Notes: generated from the sequence alone by a model not told the origin. A stretch of 64,000 nt of DNA from Agromyces humatus (GCF_021228295.1 NZ_JAJQPD010000008.1:124001-188000); one strand, 5' to 3'. Shown: positions 16,956 to 25,839, counted from the first letter of the stretch. Made by a program: numbers and translations.

Positions 16956-18227
16956 CTAGCCGATGGCGTCGACCTCAGAGACCCACTGGTCCCACGAGGC
17001 CTGCTTGTCCTGCGTGCCGTCTTCGACACGGGTCAGGGCCTTCTGCATGGCGTCGTTGATCTGGAAGTAGAACTCGCCCTTGAACGGTGCGACGGTCACG
17101 GCGTTGGCGCGATCGATGAAGATCTGGCCGACCGGGGCGTTGCTGAAGTACTCGTTCGTGAAGTCGGTCAGCGCCGCGTCCTCGTAGGCGGCGGTCTGGC
17201 TCGGGAAGGTGCCGGCGTTGACGAACGCCTTGATCTGCTGCTCGGGAGCGGTCAGCCAGTCTGCGAGTTCCTGCGCCGCCTCGACGTGCTCGCCGTTGGC
17301 CGGCACGGTCAGGTACGAGCCGCCCCAGTTGCCGCCGCCGTTCGGGAAGACGTTCGCGACATCCCAGCCGGTGACGCCCTCGGCGTTGCCCGAGATGACG
17401 CCGAGCATCCAGCCCGGGCAGAGCATCGTCGCGTAGGCGCCGTTCGAGAGACCGGCGAACCAGTCGTCGCTCCACTGGCCGAGGTGTGCCGACTGGGTGG
17501 CACTTGCGTCGAGCACCTGGTTGTAGAGGTCTTCGACCTCACCGTTCTCGGTCGCGATGATGTCGCCCGAGTCGGGGTCCTCGTAGGCGGCCTCGAGCTG
17601 GTTGACCATGCCCTGGTAGGTGCCGCCGGCCGAGTCGAACCACGCTGTGCCGGTCGCCGCGGTGTACTGCGCGCCGACCTCGAAGTACGTGTCCCAGTCG
17701 CCCTCGAGCAGTGCGGCGACCTCGTCGCGGTCGGTCGGCAGACCGGCGGCGGCGAACAGGTCGGAGCGGTAGCAGACGCCCATGGGGCCGACGTCGGTGC
17801 CGTAGCCGATGAGGCGGCCGTCGGCGTCGGTGGCGGCGTCGACCTTCCAGTCGAGCCAGCGGTCGGTGACGTCGACCTCGGCGAGCAGGTCGGAGTACTG
17901 CATGACCTCGGGCAGCCAGTCGACCTCGATGGCCTCGACGTCGGCGAGGCCCTTCTTGCCGAGCTTCTGGAAGTAGTTCGCGCGTGCGTCGTTCGACGTC
18001 GCCGCCTTGTTCTGCACGACGGTGACGTTCGGGTTGGCGTCCATGTACTCCTGCAGGAGTTCGTCGGTGTAGCCGAAGTCGTTGAACGTGGCGACGGTCA
18101 GTTCGATGGGCTCGTCGCTCGAACCCGAGGTTGCGTCGGACGATGCCGCACAACCGGCGGCGAGCAGTGCGATGGATGCGGCGCCGGCGACGGCTCCGGC
18201 GATCCGTGTGTGGCGTGAGAGCTTCAC
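16956..18227 (-). CDS. Sugar ABC transporter substrate-binding lipoprotein
   Basis: A 423-aa extracellular solute-binding protein of the CUT1 class. Residues 1-26 are a lipoprotein signal (KLSRHTRIAGAVAG, lipobox LLAAGC), so it is anchored at the outer face of the membrane. The mature protein shows the type 1 binding-protein pattern (ELTVATFNDFGYTDELL, and GWDVANVFPNGGGNWGGSYL). GTG 18227 is chosen because AAAGGAG lies five bases upstream. It is first gene of the operon binding protein-permease-permease-GH1. Three GAGAGCGCTCTC palindromes upstream indicate LacI-type control. The context suggests beta-1,3-glucan oligosaccharides as ligand. Confidence 0.92.
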   Translation of the reverse strand: MKLSRHTRIAGAVAGAASIALLAAGCAASSDATSGSSDEPIELTVATFNDFGYTDELLQEYMDANPNVTVVQNKAATSNDARANYFQKLGKKGLADVEAIEVDWLPEVMQYSDLLAEVDVTDRWLDWKVDAATDADGRLIGYGTDVGPMGVCYRSDLFAAAGLPTDRDEVAALLEGDWDTYFEVGAQYTAATGTAWFDSAGGTYQGMVNQLEAAYEDPDSGDIIATENGEVEDLYNQVLDASATQSAHLGQWSDDWFAGLSNGAYATMLCPGWMLGVISGNAEGVTGWDVANVFPNGGGNWGGSYLTVPANGEHVEAAQELADWLTAPEQQIKAFVNAGTFPSQTAAYEDAALTDFTNEYFSNAPVGQIFIDRANAVTVAPFKGEFYFQINDAMQKALTRVEDGTQDKQASWDQWVSEVDAIG

Positions 18228-18268
18228 GGTCACTCCTTTGTGTGCGTGGACGGAATGTGTCACAGCGT

Positions 18269-18362
18269 GAGAGCGCTCTCGGCCAAGATCGTGAGAGCGC
18301 TCTCACGGCTTCGAGAGGAGACCCTATGCACTGCAAGCGCCTCCTGTCAAGAGAGCGCTCTC
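18269..18362 (-). promoter_or_regulatory. Three GAGAGCGCTCTC operators before the sugar ABC operon
   Basis: Sites: GAGAGCGCTCTC at 18269-18280, GTGAGAGCGCTCTCAC (16-bp perfect palindrome) at 18291-18306, and GAGAGCGCTCTC at 18351-18362. Centre-to-centre distances are 24 and 58 bases. A palindrome with central CG is the hallmark of LacI-family operators. The same site precedes the GH81 gene and the gene at 25921. I infer sugar-responsive repression of the ABC/GH1 operon. Confidence 0.85.
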
Positions 18363-18370
18363 ACGGAATC

Positions 18371-18442
18371 GCCGAACGACGTTCGCGACACCGCGCCGAA
18401 CGACATTCGCGACACTCATCCGAGCGGCGTTCGCGACACCGT
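18371..18442. repeat. Three tandem 24-bp repeats
   Basis: Copies begin at 18371, 18395 and 18419 and share the core CGAACGACGTTCGCGACAC (third copy CGAGCGGCGTTCGCGACAC). Each contains the near-palindrome GAACGACGTTC. They sit in the 479-base intergenic stretch between the ABC operon operators and the GH55-like gene; their role is unknown. The following ~35 bases (CGTTCGGATGTCCCTCCCAG..) recur at ~25868. Confidence 0.7.
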
Positions 18443-18579
18443 TCGGATGTCCCTCCCAGCCCGCGTCGAGGCGGGCACCAGGCCCGAATCCACCGATGTG
18501 AGTCGGGGCTGGGTGCTGAGTTGATCTCGCGCGGGCTGGCGCACTTGGGCAGGGGTGGCCGCCGGGCGTCGCATCCCCC

Positions 18580-18636
18580 TTGTGGGATCACCGTGCGTTC
18601 CCTAGCCTGAGCGATGTCGCTGGTGACACGAGTCAC
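18580..18636 (+). promoter_or_regulatory. Promoter and GTGACACGAGTCAC operator of the GH55-like gene
   Basis: TTGTGG (18580-18585), a 17-base spacer and TAGCCT (18603-18608) form a plausible promoter. GTGACACGAGTCAC (18623-18636; arms GTGAC/GTCAC) lies just after the expected transcription start, where a repressor would block elongation. The exact reverse complement of the 14-mer lies between LacI regulator 2 and the GH81 gene (21677-21690), pointing to regulator 2 as the binding protein. Confidence 0.7.
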
Positions 18637-18706
18637 TTCACCGAGGCGCCGACCAGGCGTCAACCGCACGGGGCGAGCGAGCCCTCGACGAGGAGAACAC
18701 GACCGA

Positions 18707-20602
18707 ATGAGCACTCACCCTCGGCCCACGCGCATTCCGCGCGGCCTGGCCACCGCATTGACCGTCGCGGCGGCGGTGATCACCGTCTCAGGCACCGCCG
18801 GGGCGGCGCACGCCGCACCGGGTCCGCAGATCGACCCGTTCGCACCCGACTTCGGACCCAACGTGGCCGTCGTGTCGCCCGATACGCCGCTCGACGAGGT
18901 GCAGGCGATGCTCGACGAGCTCGCTGCCGCGCAGGTCGACGCCGAGATGTCGACCGCGCGCCACAGCGTGCTGTTCCTGCCGGGCGCCTACGGCACCGCC
19001 GAGGACCCGCTGCAGGCGCGCGTCGGCTACTACACCGAGATCGCCGGCCTCGGCGCGTCGCCCGGCGACGTCGATATTACGGGGAAGCTCGAGGTCTACA
19101 ACCGGTGCCTCGCCGACGGCGGCACCTCGAACTGCCTGGCCCTCGTGAACTTCTGGCGCACCATCTCGAACCTTTCGCTTCAGGTGCACGGCCCAGGACA
19201 GGACGGATGCCGCGCCTCCGCGAACTTCTGGGCGGTCTCGCAGGCCGTGTCGATGCGCCGGCTCGACGTCTCGGGCGGCAACCTCTCGCTCATGGACTAC
19301 TGCACCGCCGGCCCGCAGTTCGCGAGCGGCGGGTTCATCGCCGACTCGCGACTGCCGTTCGTGATCAATGGGTCGCAGCAGCAGTGGCTGACGCGCAACA
19401 GCGTCGTGGGCGGCTGGTCGAACGCCGTCTGGAACCAGGTGTTCTCGGGCGTCGAAGGAGCGCCGGATGACGCGGCCTTCCCGAACCCGCCCTACACGAC
19501 GCTCGACGAGACGCCGGTGAGCCGCGAGAAGCCATACCTGTTCGTCGACGACGAAGGACGCTACGCGGTGCGAGTGCCCGAGGCACAGACCGGCACCCGC
19601 GGCATCACCTGGGCCGACGGCGAGACGCCGGGTCGCACGATCCCGATCACGGACTTCTACATCGCCAAGCCCGGCGACTCGGTCGGCGCGATCAACTCCC
19701 AGCTCGCCAAGGGCAAGCACCTGCTGCTCACGCCCGGTGTCTACGACGTGGCGAGCCCGATCAACGTCAAGCGAACCGACACCGTCGTGCTCGGCATGGG
19801 GCACGCGACGCTCACCGCCGTCGACGGCGCCGTTCCCCTCAAGGTCGCGGACGCACCCGGCATCATCGTTGCCGGGGTGACGATCGATGCGGGCACTGTT
19901 GAGTCGCCCGTGCTGCTGGAGGTCGGCCAGCCCGGCGCCGGCCAGGCGAAGAAGGTCGACCCGGCCAACCCGATCACGCTCTCTGACGTGTACTTCCGCG
20001 TCGGCGGGCCGCACATCGGCAAGACCGACACCGCGCTCGTCGTGAACAGCGACCACGTGCTCATCGACCACGCCTGGGTGTGGCGCGGCGACCACGGCAT
20101 CGAGGACTTCACCGACGGTGTGAACGGCGACACCGACCGCTGGAACACGAACACCGGACGCACCGGCGTGGTCGTGAACGGCGACGACGTGACCGCGACG
20201 GGCCTCTTCGTCGAGCACTTCCAGCAGTACAACACCGTCTGGAACGGCGAGCGCGGCACGACCGTGCTCTACCAGAACGAGCTGCCCTACGACCCGCCGA
20301 CTCAGGCGGACTGGACCCGGCCCGACGGCACCCTCGGCTACCCCGGCTACAAGGTGGCCGACGACGTGACCGAGCACACGCTCCACGGCGGCGGCGTCTA
20401 CGTGTTCAACCAGAACAACCCGTCGATCGTCACCGAGAACGGGTTCGAGGCGCCGGACGGCGAGGGCATCTCCTTGCACCACATCATGACGGTGAACCTC
20501 AGCGCCGGCACGATCCTGCACGTCGTGAATGGCATCGGGGGGACGGCCGACACCAGCGTGATCGGCGTGCCGCAGTTCATCACGCACTACCCGCTGCACT
20601 GA
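18707..20602 (+). CDS. Secreted beta-helix protein, GH55-like (probable exo-beta-1,3-glucanase)
   Basis: A 631-aa exported protein. The signal peptide covers ~residues 1-38 (RGLATALTVAAAVITVSG.. ending AHA-AP). The mature protein has the repeating beta/turn pattern of a right-handed beta-helix (PGVYDVASPINVKRTDTVVLG, then GIIVAGVTIDAG). Proteins of this type in actinobacteria are often mislabelled adenylyl cyclase; nothing here supports a cyclase. The neighbours are GH81 and GH1 enzymes and it shares an operator with the GH81 region, so an exo-acting beta-1,3-glucanase of the GH55 kind is the best guess. ATG 18707 follows GAGGAGA. Catalytic residues cannot be assigned by eye. Confidence 0.65.
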   Translation: MSTHPRPTRIPRGLATALTVAAAVITVSGTAGAAHAAPGPQIDPFAPDFGPNVAVVSPDTPLDEVQAMLDELAAAQVDAEMSTARHSVLFLPGAYGTAEDPLQARVGYYTEIAGLGASPGDVDITGKLEVYNRCLADGGTSNCLALVNFWRTISNLSLQVHGPGQDGCRASANFWAVSQAVSMRRLDVSGGNLSLMDYCTAGPQFASGGFIADSRLPFVINGSQQQWLTRNSVVGGWSNAVWNQVFSGVEGAPDDAAFPNPPYTTLDETPVSREKPYLFVDDEGRYAVRVPEAQTGTRGITWADGETPGRTIPITDFYIAKPGDSVGAINSQLAKGKHLLLTPGVYDVASPINVKRTDTVVLGMGHATLTAVDGAVPLKVADAPGIIVAGVTIDAGTVESPVLLEVGQPGAGQAKKVDPANPITLSDVYFRVGGPHIGKTDTALVVNSDHVLIDHAWVWRGDHGIEDFTDGVNGDTDRWNTNTGRTGVVVNGDDVTATGLFVEHFQQYNTVWNGERGTTVLYQNELPYDPPTQADWTRPDGTLGYPGYKVADDVTEHTLHGGGVYVFNQNNPSIVTENGFEAPDGEGISLHHIMTVNLSAGTILHVVNGIGGTADTSVIGVPQFITHYPLH

Positions 20603-20638
20603 CGGGTGGCTGCCTCGAGCGCGGCTCGGCCTCGGTGA

Positions 20639-21604
20639 TCAGGCCGAGTCGCGCTCGACGAGCACCGGCCCGCCGTGCGGAGGCGCCGGCGCGTCCTCGC
20701 CGTCGAGTGCGGCCAGGACGCACGCCGCGAGGTACGACGCTTCGCGCTCGATCGCCTGCGTCACGGTCGTGAGCGGCGGGGACGCGAGCGCGGCCAAGGG
20801 CACGTCGTCCACGCCGATCACCGCGAGGTCGCGGGGTACCGCGAGCCCGGCGATGCGCGCCCCGGCGAGCACCGCGAACGCAACCTCGTCGTTGTACGCG
20901 GCGACGCCGTCGACGCCGGCCGCACGCCAGGCGGCAACGGCCGTCGCGCCGGCGCCGGCGTCGACCGGGACGGGGATGACGAGCGGCGCCGCGAGTCCGT
21001 ACTCGGCGCACGCCGCGCGCACCCCCGCCAGGCGCCGGTCGGCGAAGTCGGCGACGCGTCGGTCGTCGGTCGTGGCATACCCGATGCGGCGGGGACCTCC
21101 TGCCACGAGGCGGTCCACCTGGATCCTGCCGATGCGGGGTTGCGGATCCTGGGCGGCGGGGTCGTCGACGCCCGTGCTGACGACCTGGATGCCGGCCTGC
21201 CGCATCCCGCGCGCCTCATCGGGATCGAACGGCGTAAGGCCCACGACGGTCCGGGGCGTGACGGCGCGCCACAGGTGCGACAGCGGGCGCTCGCCGCGCA
21301 CGTGGTGCACGAGCACCGAGAGGTTGCGCTCCCCGAGCGCGTCGGCAAGGTGGTCGAGTATCGTCTCGACGACGGGGCCCACGGGCCAATCGGGCAGCAC
21401 GCACAGCACGAGGTCGCTGCGCCCGCTGCGCAGCGCGCGGGCTGCGGCCGACGGCGCATAGCCGAGTCGCGCGGCCGTCTCCAGCACTCGTCGCCGGGTG
21501 GCCTCCGAGATCGAAGTGCCCTCAGTGTCGTTCAGCACGTAGCTCACGGTCGTGCGGGACACTCCGCTCTCGCGCGCGACATCAGCGCTGGTCACCCCGG
21601 CCAC
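20639..21604 (-). CDS. LacI family transcriptional regulator 2 (glucanase genes)
   Basis: A 321-aa LacI/GalR repressor. The HTH TSADVARESGVSRTTVSYVLND is at residues ~5-26, the hinge (APSAAARALRSG) at ~50-62, and the effector domain ends in GVDDVPLAALASPPLTTV. GTG 21604 follows GGAGG. The effector domain appears ~15 residues shorter than usual around RIQVDRLVAGGPRRIGY, where an invariant ligand-loop region is normally longer. It lies between the two secreted glucanase genes and is convergent with the GH55-like gene and divergent from GH81. GTGACTCGTGTCAC lies 73 bases upstream of its start and is its likely operator. Confidence 0.85.
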   Translation of the reverse strand: MAGVTSADVARESGVSRTTVSYVLNDTEGTSISEATRRRVLETAARLGYAPSAAARALRSGRSDLVLCVLPDWPVGPVVETILDHLADALGERNLSVLVHHVRGERPLSHLWRAVTPRTVVGLTPFDPDEARGMRQAGIQVVSTGVDDPAAQDPQPRIGRIQVDRLVAGGPRRIGYATTDDRRVADFADRRLAGVRAACAEYGLAAPLVIPVPVDAGAGATAVAAWRAAGVDGVAAYNDEVAFAVLAGARIAGLAVPRDLAVIGVDDVPLAALASPPLTTVTQAIEREASYLAACVLAALDGEDAPAPPHGGPVLVERDSA

Positions 21605-21676
21605 GCATCCTCCAGAAAACTGCCCTCGATTGCACCCTAGTGGGGTCGGGGCATGGCGCGTCGGTGACTCGATTTG

Positions 21677-21690
21677 GTGACTCGTGTCAC
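21677..21690. promoter_or_regulatory. GTGACTCGTGTCAC operator between LacI regulator 2 and GH81
   Basis: A 14-bp site with GTGAC/GTCAC arms, identical as reverse complement to the one in the GH55-like promoter. It sits just upstream of a TTGACG -35-like box (21698-21703) for GH81 and upstream of the regulator's own gene, so it could serve both directions. Confidence 0.65.
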
Positions 21691-21729
21691 TAAGTGCTTG
21701 ACGGCACTTGACGCGTATGCAATGGTTCC

Positions 21730-21745
21730 GTGAGAGCGCTCTCAC
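21730..21745 (+). promoter_or_regulatory. GTGAGAGCGCTCTCAC operator upstream of GH81
   Basis: A perfect 16-bp palindrome, identical to the central operator of the ABC operon at 18291-18306. It lies 118 bases before the GH81 start, near the expected transcription start. GH81 thus carries both operator types. Confidence 0.85.
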
Positions 21746-21862
21746 GATCGTCGGCCAACGGAGGTCGGACGGGGGAGCGCGCAAGTCCGTCGACGCCCGC
21801 GTAGCGGCGAGGCGGGCGCGACACGAGCCACTCGCGACTGGGCGGGCGCCTCGGAAAGGACC

Positions 21863-24800
21863 ATGATGATCCGTCCGATCCCCGATGCCGAGAGGGCATC
21901 GCATCCGCCGCACGGGAAGCCCGCCGACCGCGGCGCACCGCGGCGCGGCTGGCGCTGGAGCGTCGCCGCGCTGACCGCCGCCGGGCTCACGTTCTCGGGC
22001 CTCGGCGCCGTCGGCGCGCAGGCCGACCCGGTCCCCGTGGGAACCGGCAGCTTCACGACCGACCAGGTCGGACCCGCGCCCGAGGGCTGCGCCCCGCTCG
22101 CGACCGACGCACGCGCCTTCATCACCGACTCGGCACCCGCGGGTGCGGTGCCCACCAACGACTGGTGGTCCTCGCTCGCATTCAAGAAGTTCAACTGCAC
22201 GATGAGCGAGCCGCTGCACGCGCATCCCGCGTCCTACAAACCGGCCCCGGGCGGCCTCGGCCTCTCGCACACGCAGCAGCCCACGCTCTCGGGCACCCCC
22301 GGCGGCATCGGCGAGTTCCACTACCCCTACAACGAAGACCTCCTCGTCGGCGTCGCCGGCCTGAACGCCCCCGTCGTCGAGGTCGCGGACTGGAGCGACT
22401 GGACCGTCACGCCCTCCTGGAGCGACGGCACCCGCTCGATGACCGCGACGATCGGCCACGGCCTGCCGTTCACCTGGTTCGAGCTGACCGGCGGCGACGC
22501 CGTGCTCACCGGTGCGGCCGACCTGCGCGTCTGGCTCGACGACGGCGAGCGCATCGGCTTCAGCTCGGGCGGCGCCGACTACGTCGCGTTCGCCCCCACC
22601 GGATCCACCTGGACGACCTCGGGACGCACGCTGACGAGCAGCCTCGCCGGAGCCGGCTACCTCTCGCTCGCCGTGCTGCCCACGACCCCCGGCGACGACG
22701 ATGCCGCACGCACCGCCGTGGCCGATTCGTACACGCCGTACGCGTATGCCGAGGTGACCGGCACCCGCGCCGACTACGTCTACGACGAGGCGACGAGCAT
22801 CGTGCGCACGACCTACTCCGTCGAAACCGAGGTGCACGAGGGTGCGAACGAGGGCACCGTGCTCTCGCTCTACCCGCACCAGAGCGCCCACCTCGAGGAT
22901 GCGACCGGTGACGGACCCGGTGCGGGCGCGGCATCCGATCGCACCTACGTCTCGGCCCGAGGGCCGATGACGACCCTCGTCGGAGCGACGTCGTTCACGA
23001 CCGGCACGCCCTTCACCGGCGTGCTGCCCGAGCTCCCCTCCGTCGCGACCGCCGACGGCGAGGCCAACGCCCGCCTGGACGCGCTCATCGACGCGGATGC
23101 CGCAGACCCCATGAGCATCGACGCCGACGACACCTACTGGACCGGCAAGGCCCTCGGCCGCGCGGTGCGCATCGCCGAGATCGCCGACCAGCTCGACCGC
23201 ACCGCCGTGCGCGACACGGCGCTGGCGCAGATCGAGGCCACCCTCACCGACTGGTTCACCGCCGACGCCGGCGAGACCGAGCAGGTCTTCGCCTACAACG
23301 AGAACTGGGGCACCCTCGTGGGCTTCCCCGCCTCGTACGGCTCCGACAAGGAGTTGAACGACCACCACTTCCACTACGGCTACTTCGTCGTCGCGGCGGC
23401 CACGCTCGCCCGCTTCGATCCGGAATGGGCGGCCGATGCGGCCTACGGCGGCATGGTCGACGAGCTCATCGCCGACGCCAACAACTTCGACCGCGACGAC
23501 ACCCGCTACCCCTACCTCCGCGACTTCGACATCTACGCGGGTCACGACTGGGCGTCGGGTCACGGCGCGTTCTGGAGCGGCAACAACCAGGAGTCGAGCT
23601 CGGAGGGCCAGAACTTCGCGAACGGCCTGATCCAGTGGGGCACGGCCACCGGCGACCTCGCAACCCGCGACGCCGGCATCTACCTCTACGCCACGCAGAC
23701 CGCCGCGATCCAGCAGTACTGGTTCGACGAATCGGGCGCGATGCCCGACCAGTTCGGCCACTCCACGGTCGGCATGATCTGGGGCAGCGGCGGCGCCTAC
23801 GCCACGTGGTTCAGTGCAGAGGCCGAGATGATCCAGGGCATCAACACCCTGCCGATCACCGGCGGGCACCTCTACCTCGGCCTGCGACCCGACGACGTCG
23901 AGCAGAACTACGACGAGATGGTCGCGGTCAACAGGGGCACGCCCACGGTGTGGCAGGACATCTCGTGGTCGTACCTCGCCCTCGGCGACGGCGACCGCGC
24001 GCTGGCGGAGCTCGACACCGACCGGGAGTACCCGGTCGAGGAGGGCGAGAGCCGTGCGCACACCTACCACTGGATCGCCAACCTCGCCGAGCTCGGCACG
24101 GTCGACGACACGGTGACGGCCGACCACCCGGTCGCCGCGGTGTTCGACGACGGCGGGGCGCGCACCTACGTCGCCTCGAACCTCACGCAGGAGCCCCTCA
24201 CGGTGACCTTCTCCGACGGGACCGTCCTCGACGTCGCCGTCGGCGAGACGGCCACGTCGGGAGCGCACACCTGGAGCGGCGGCGGAGCACCCAGCGGCAC
24301 CGAGGATCCGACGGATCCGACCGATCCGCCGCCCGCCCCGGCAGCCACTGAGCTCTTCCTCACCGCATCCGGCGGGTTCGCGACGACGGCCGGCACGACT
24401 GCCACCGCGACCCTCGGGGCCCGCACCGGACCCGACGCCGTCGGCGATCCCAGCACGGGCTTCGTCGCGACGGCCGAGAACGTCACCGGCGAGTTCGGCG
24501 GGCTCCGCACTGCCTTCGACCTCGGCATCGACGCCGGCGGAGCGGTCGGCAACGGAACCCGATTCCGGGTCTCGTACGACCTCGACGGCGACGACACGTG
24601 GGACCGGGTGGAGTCGTATCAGTACTTCGCCACCGATCCGGCGCCCGGATTCGAGCGCTACACGTCGGCGAACCGGGCGATCGAGACCGCAGAGGGCACC
24701 CTCGGCGACCTCGTCGACGGCGCCATCAAGGTCGAGGTGTGGAACGTGCTCGGCACCGGCGCATCGACCGTGGACCTCGCGACCTCGATCGTGCGCGTGC

Positions 24801-25447
24801 CCTTCGGTCCGCTCACCTTCGACGCCGGCGACCCCGACCCGGACCCCGATCCCGACCCGGATCCCGACCCCGTCGTGACGCCCGGCGCGCCGCGCGAGGT
24901 CTTCGCGACCGCGGCCGGCGGCTCCGAGATCGGCGTCGCATGGGAGGCTCCGACCGAGTCGGGCACCTCCGAGGTGACCGACTACCGGGTCGAGTTCCGG
25001 CCCACGGGCACGACCGACTGGATCCGCACGCTCGACCCGGTGACCACCACCACGGGCGCCCGTATCACGGGCCTCGTCGCGGGCACGGAGTACCAGGTGC
25101 GGGTGGCGGCGATCTCCGACGCCGGACTCGGCACGTTCTCCGAGGCCGTCGCGGCGAGCACATGGGCGGCCCCGTCCGAGCCCCGCGGCATCACGGCCAA
25201 GGTGCAGGGACGCAACGTGCAGCTCAACTGGACCGCACCCCGCGATCCCGGCGGCGCACCGGTCACCGACTACGTCGTCGAGTGGCTGAACGGCAGCACG
25301 TGGACCGTCGTCGGCGACGGCGTGAACGCCGTTCCCGGCGCACGCATCACGGGCCTTGTCGGCAAGACGACCTACCTCGTGAGGGTCGCTGCGGTCAGCG
25401 ACGTCGGCGTGGGAGCGTGGGCGAGCGTGAGCGTCAGCACCAAGTGA
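21863..25447 (+). CDS. Secreted modular GH81 endo-beta-1,3-glucanase
   Basis: A 1194-aa secreted laminarinase. The signal peptide is at ~residues 1-53 (SVAALTAAGLTFSGLGAVGAQA). The GH81 catalytic domain spans ~60-800, with diagnostic LNDHHFHYGYF (~497-507, catalytic Asp) and HDWASGH / NNQESSSEGQN (~557-585, catalytic Glu). A PTDPTDPPPAP linker leads to a beta-sandwich module (~827-985) resembling the beta-1,3-glucan-binding CBM56 type. A (DP)-repeat linker and two fibronectin III domains (~1006-1098 and ~1101-1193) follow. ATG 21863 follows GGAAAGGA; ATG 21866 is equally possible. It would release oligosaccharides taken up by the ABC importer and cleaved by GH1. Regulation is by two operator types. 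Confidence 0.93.
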   Translation: MMIRPIPDAERASHPPHGKPADRGAPRRGWRWSVAALTAAGLTFSGLGAVGAQADPVPVGTGSFTTDQVGPAPEGCAPLATDARAFITDSAPAGAVPTNDWWSSLAFKKFNCTMSEPLHAHPASYKPAPGGLGLSHTQQPTLSGTPGGIGEFHYPYNEDLLVGVAGLNAPVVEVADWSDWTVTPSWSDGTRSMTATIGHGLPFTWFELTGGDAVLTGAADLRVWLDDGERIGFSSGGADYVAFAPTGSTWTTSGRTLTSSLAGAGYLSLAVLPTTPGDDDAARTAVADSYTPYAYAEVTGTRADYVYDEATSIVRTTYSVETEVHEGANEGTVLSLYPHQSAHLEDATGDGPGAGAASDRTYVSARGPMTTLVGATSFTTGTPFTGVLPELPSVATADGEANARLDALIDADAADPMSIDADDTYWTGKALGRAVRIAEIADQLDRTAVRDTALAQIEATLTDWFTADAGETEQVFAYNENWGTLVGFPASYGSDKELNDHHFHYGYFVVAAATLARFDPEWAADAAYGGMVDELIADANNFDRDDTRYPYLRDFDIYAGHDWASGHGAFWSGNNQESSSEGQNFANGLIQWGTATGDLATRDAGIYLYATQTAAIQQYWFDESGAMPDQFGHSTVGMIWGSGGAYATWFSAEAEMIQGINTLPITGGHLYLGLRPDDVEQNYDEMVAVNRGTPTVWQDISWSYLALGDGDRALAELDTDREYPVEEGESRAHTYHWIANLAELGTVDDTVTADHPVAAVFDDGGARTYVASNLTQEPLTVTFSDGTVLDVAVGETATSGAHTWSGGGAPSGTEDPTDPTDPPPAPAATELFLTASGGFATTAGTTATATLGARTGPDAVGDPSTGFVATAENVTGEFGGLRTAFDLGIDAGGAVGNGTRFRVSYDLDGDDTWDRVESYQYFATDPAPGFERYTSANRAIETAEGTLGDLVDGAIKVEVWNVLGTGASTVDLATSIVRVPFGPLTFDAGDPDPDPDPDPDPDPVVTPGAPREVFATAAGGSEIGVAWEAPTESGTSEVTDYRVEFRPTGTTDWIRTLDPVTTTTGARITGLVAGTEYQVRVAAISDAGLGTFSEAVAASTWAAPSEPRGITAKVQGRNVQLNWTAPRDPGGAPVTDYVVEWLNGSTWTVVGDGVNAVPGARITGLVGKTTYLVRVAAVSDVGVGAWASVSVSTK

Positions 25448-25470
25448 GCTGACGGCGGCGAGCGATACGG

Positions 25471-25503
25471 CGGTGGCCCCGGTTCTGAGGATCGGGGCCA
25501 CCG
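25471..25503 (+). terminator. Terminator hairpin after GH81
   Basis: CGGTGGCCCCG (25471-25481) and CGGGGCCACCG (25493-25503) form a perfect 11-bp stem with an 11-base loop, 23 bases after the GH81 stop. No strong T-run follows, which is common in high-GC actinobacteria. Confidence 0.75.
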
Positions 25504-25686
25504 TGCGGCCCGGCCACGTCGGCGACGCCCCGATGTTCCCGGGTGGCGTCCCGCTCTGTGGGGTTTCTCGACACCGTGCGGGTCAAGTGCTCTGATCATG
25601 CTGCGGCGAGTCGGGGATGGTCACCTCCTCGGGCTGAGCGTCGAAGAGCTTTGAACCGCCACGCGTGTCCGGAGCGTGGGCTCGTT

Positions 25687-25800
25687 TCAGCTGGCCAGTT
25701 CGAGGGCCGGTTGTCGAGCGTAGCTGATCTGCTCGAGCTCGATCGGGGTGAGGTCGTCGATGGACTCGTGGGTGCGTTCGGTGTTGAAAGTTCGTTCGCG
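25687..25800 (-). pseudogene. C-terminal fragment of an IS3-family transposase
   Basis: Reading the minus strand gives FNTERTHESIDDLTPIELEQ followed by ~13 residues and a TGA at 25689-25687. The pattern N-x-x-R-x-H-E-S-I-D-D-L-T-P is the standard end of IS3-family OrfB integrase-core transposases. Only ~37 codons remain, with no catalytic DDE residues, no orfA and no recognisable inverted repeats. It is an insertion-sequence relic in the 473-base gap between GH81 and the amidase gene. Confidence 0.7.
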
Positions 25801-25825
25801 CGTTGCGTAGACACAGGCTGACTTT

Positions 25826-25839
25826 TGAGAGCGCTCTCA
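25826..25839 (+). promoter_or_regulatory. TGAGAGCGCTCTCA operator copy
   Basis: A perfect 14-bp palindrome of the LacI type seen in the glucan locus, 82 bases before the amidase-like gene. The ~40 bases behind it (CGACACCGTTCGGATGTCCC TCCCAGCCCGCG with one later difference) match 18435-18475 almost exactly, so this segment looks like a duplicated copy of the ABC-operon upstream region. Confidence 0.7.

Noticed and set aside
18371..18442. CRISPR-like array
   Set aside because: The repeats are contiguous 24-mers without spacers and no cas gene is present.
18707..20602. Adenylyl cyclase, as such proteins are often labelled
   Set aside because: The sequence reads as a secreted beta-helix with no cyclase motif, in a glucan-degradation locus.
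20639..25501. Very long open frame on the minus strand opposite GH81
   Set aside because: Only its last ~320 codons encode LacI regulator 2. The rest is a Gly/Val/Arg-rich shadow of GH81 caused by high GC and has no domain pattern.
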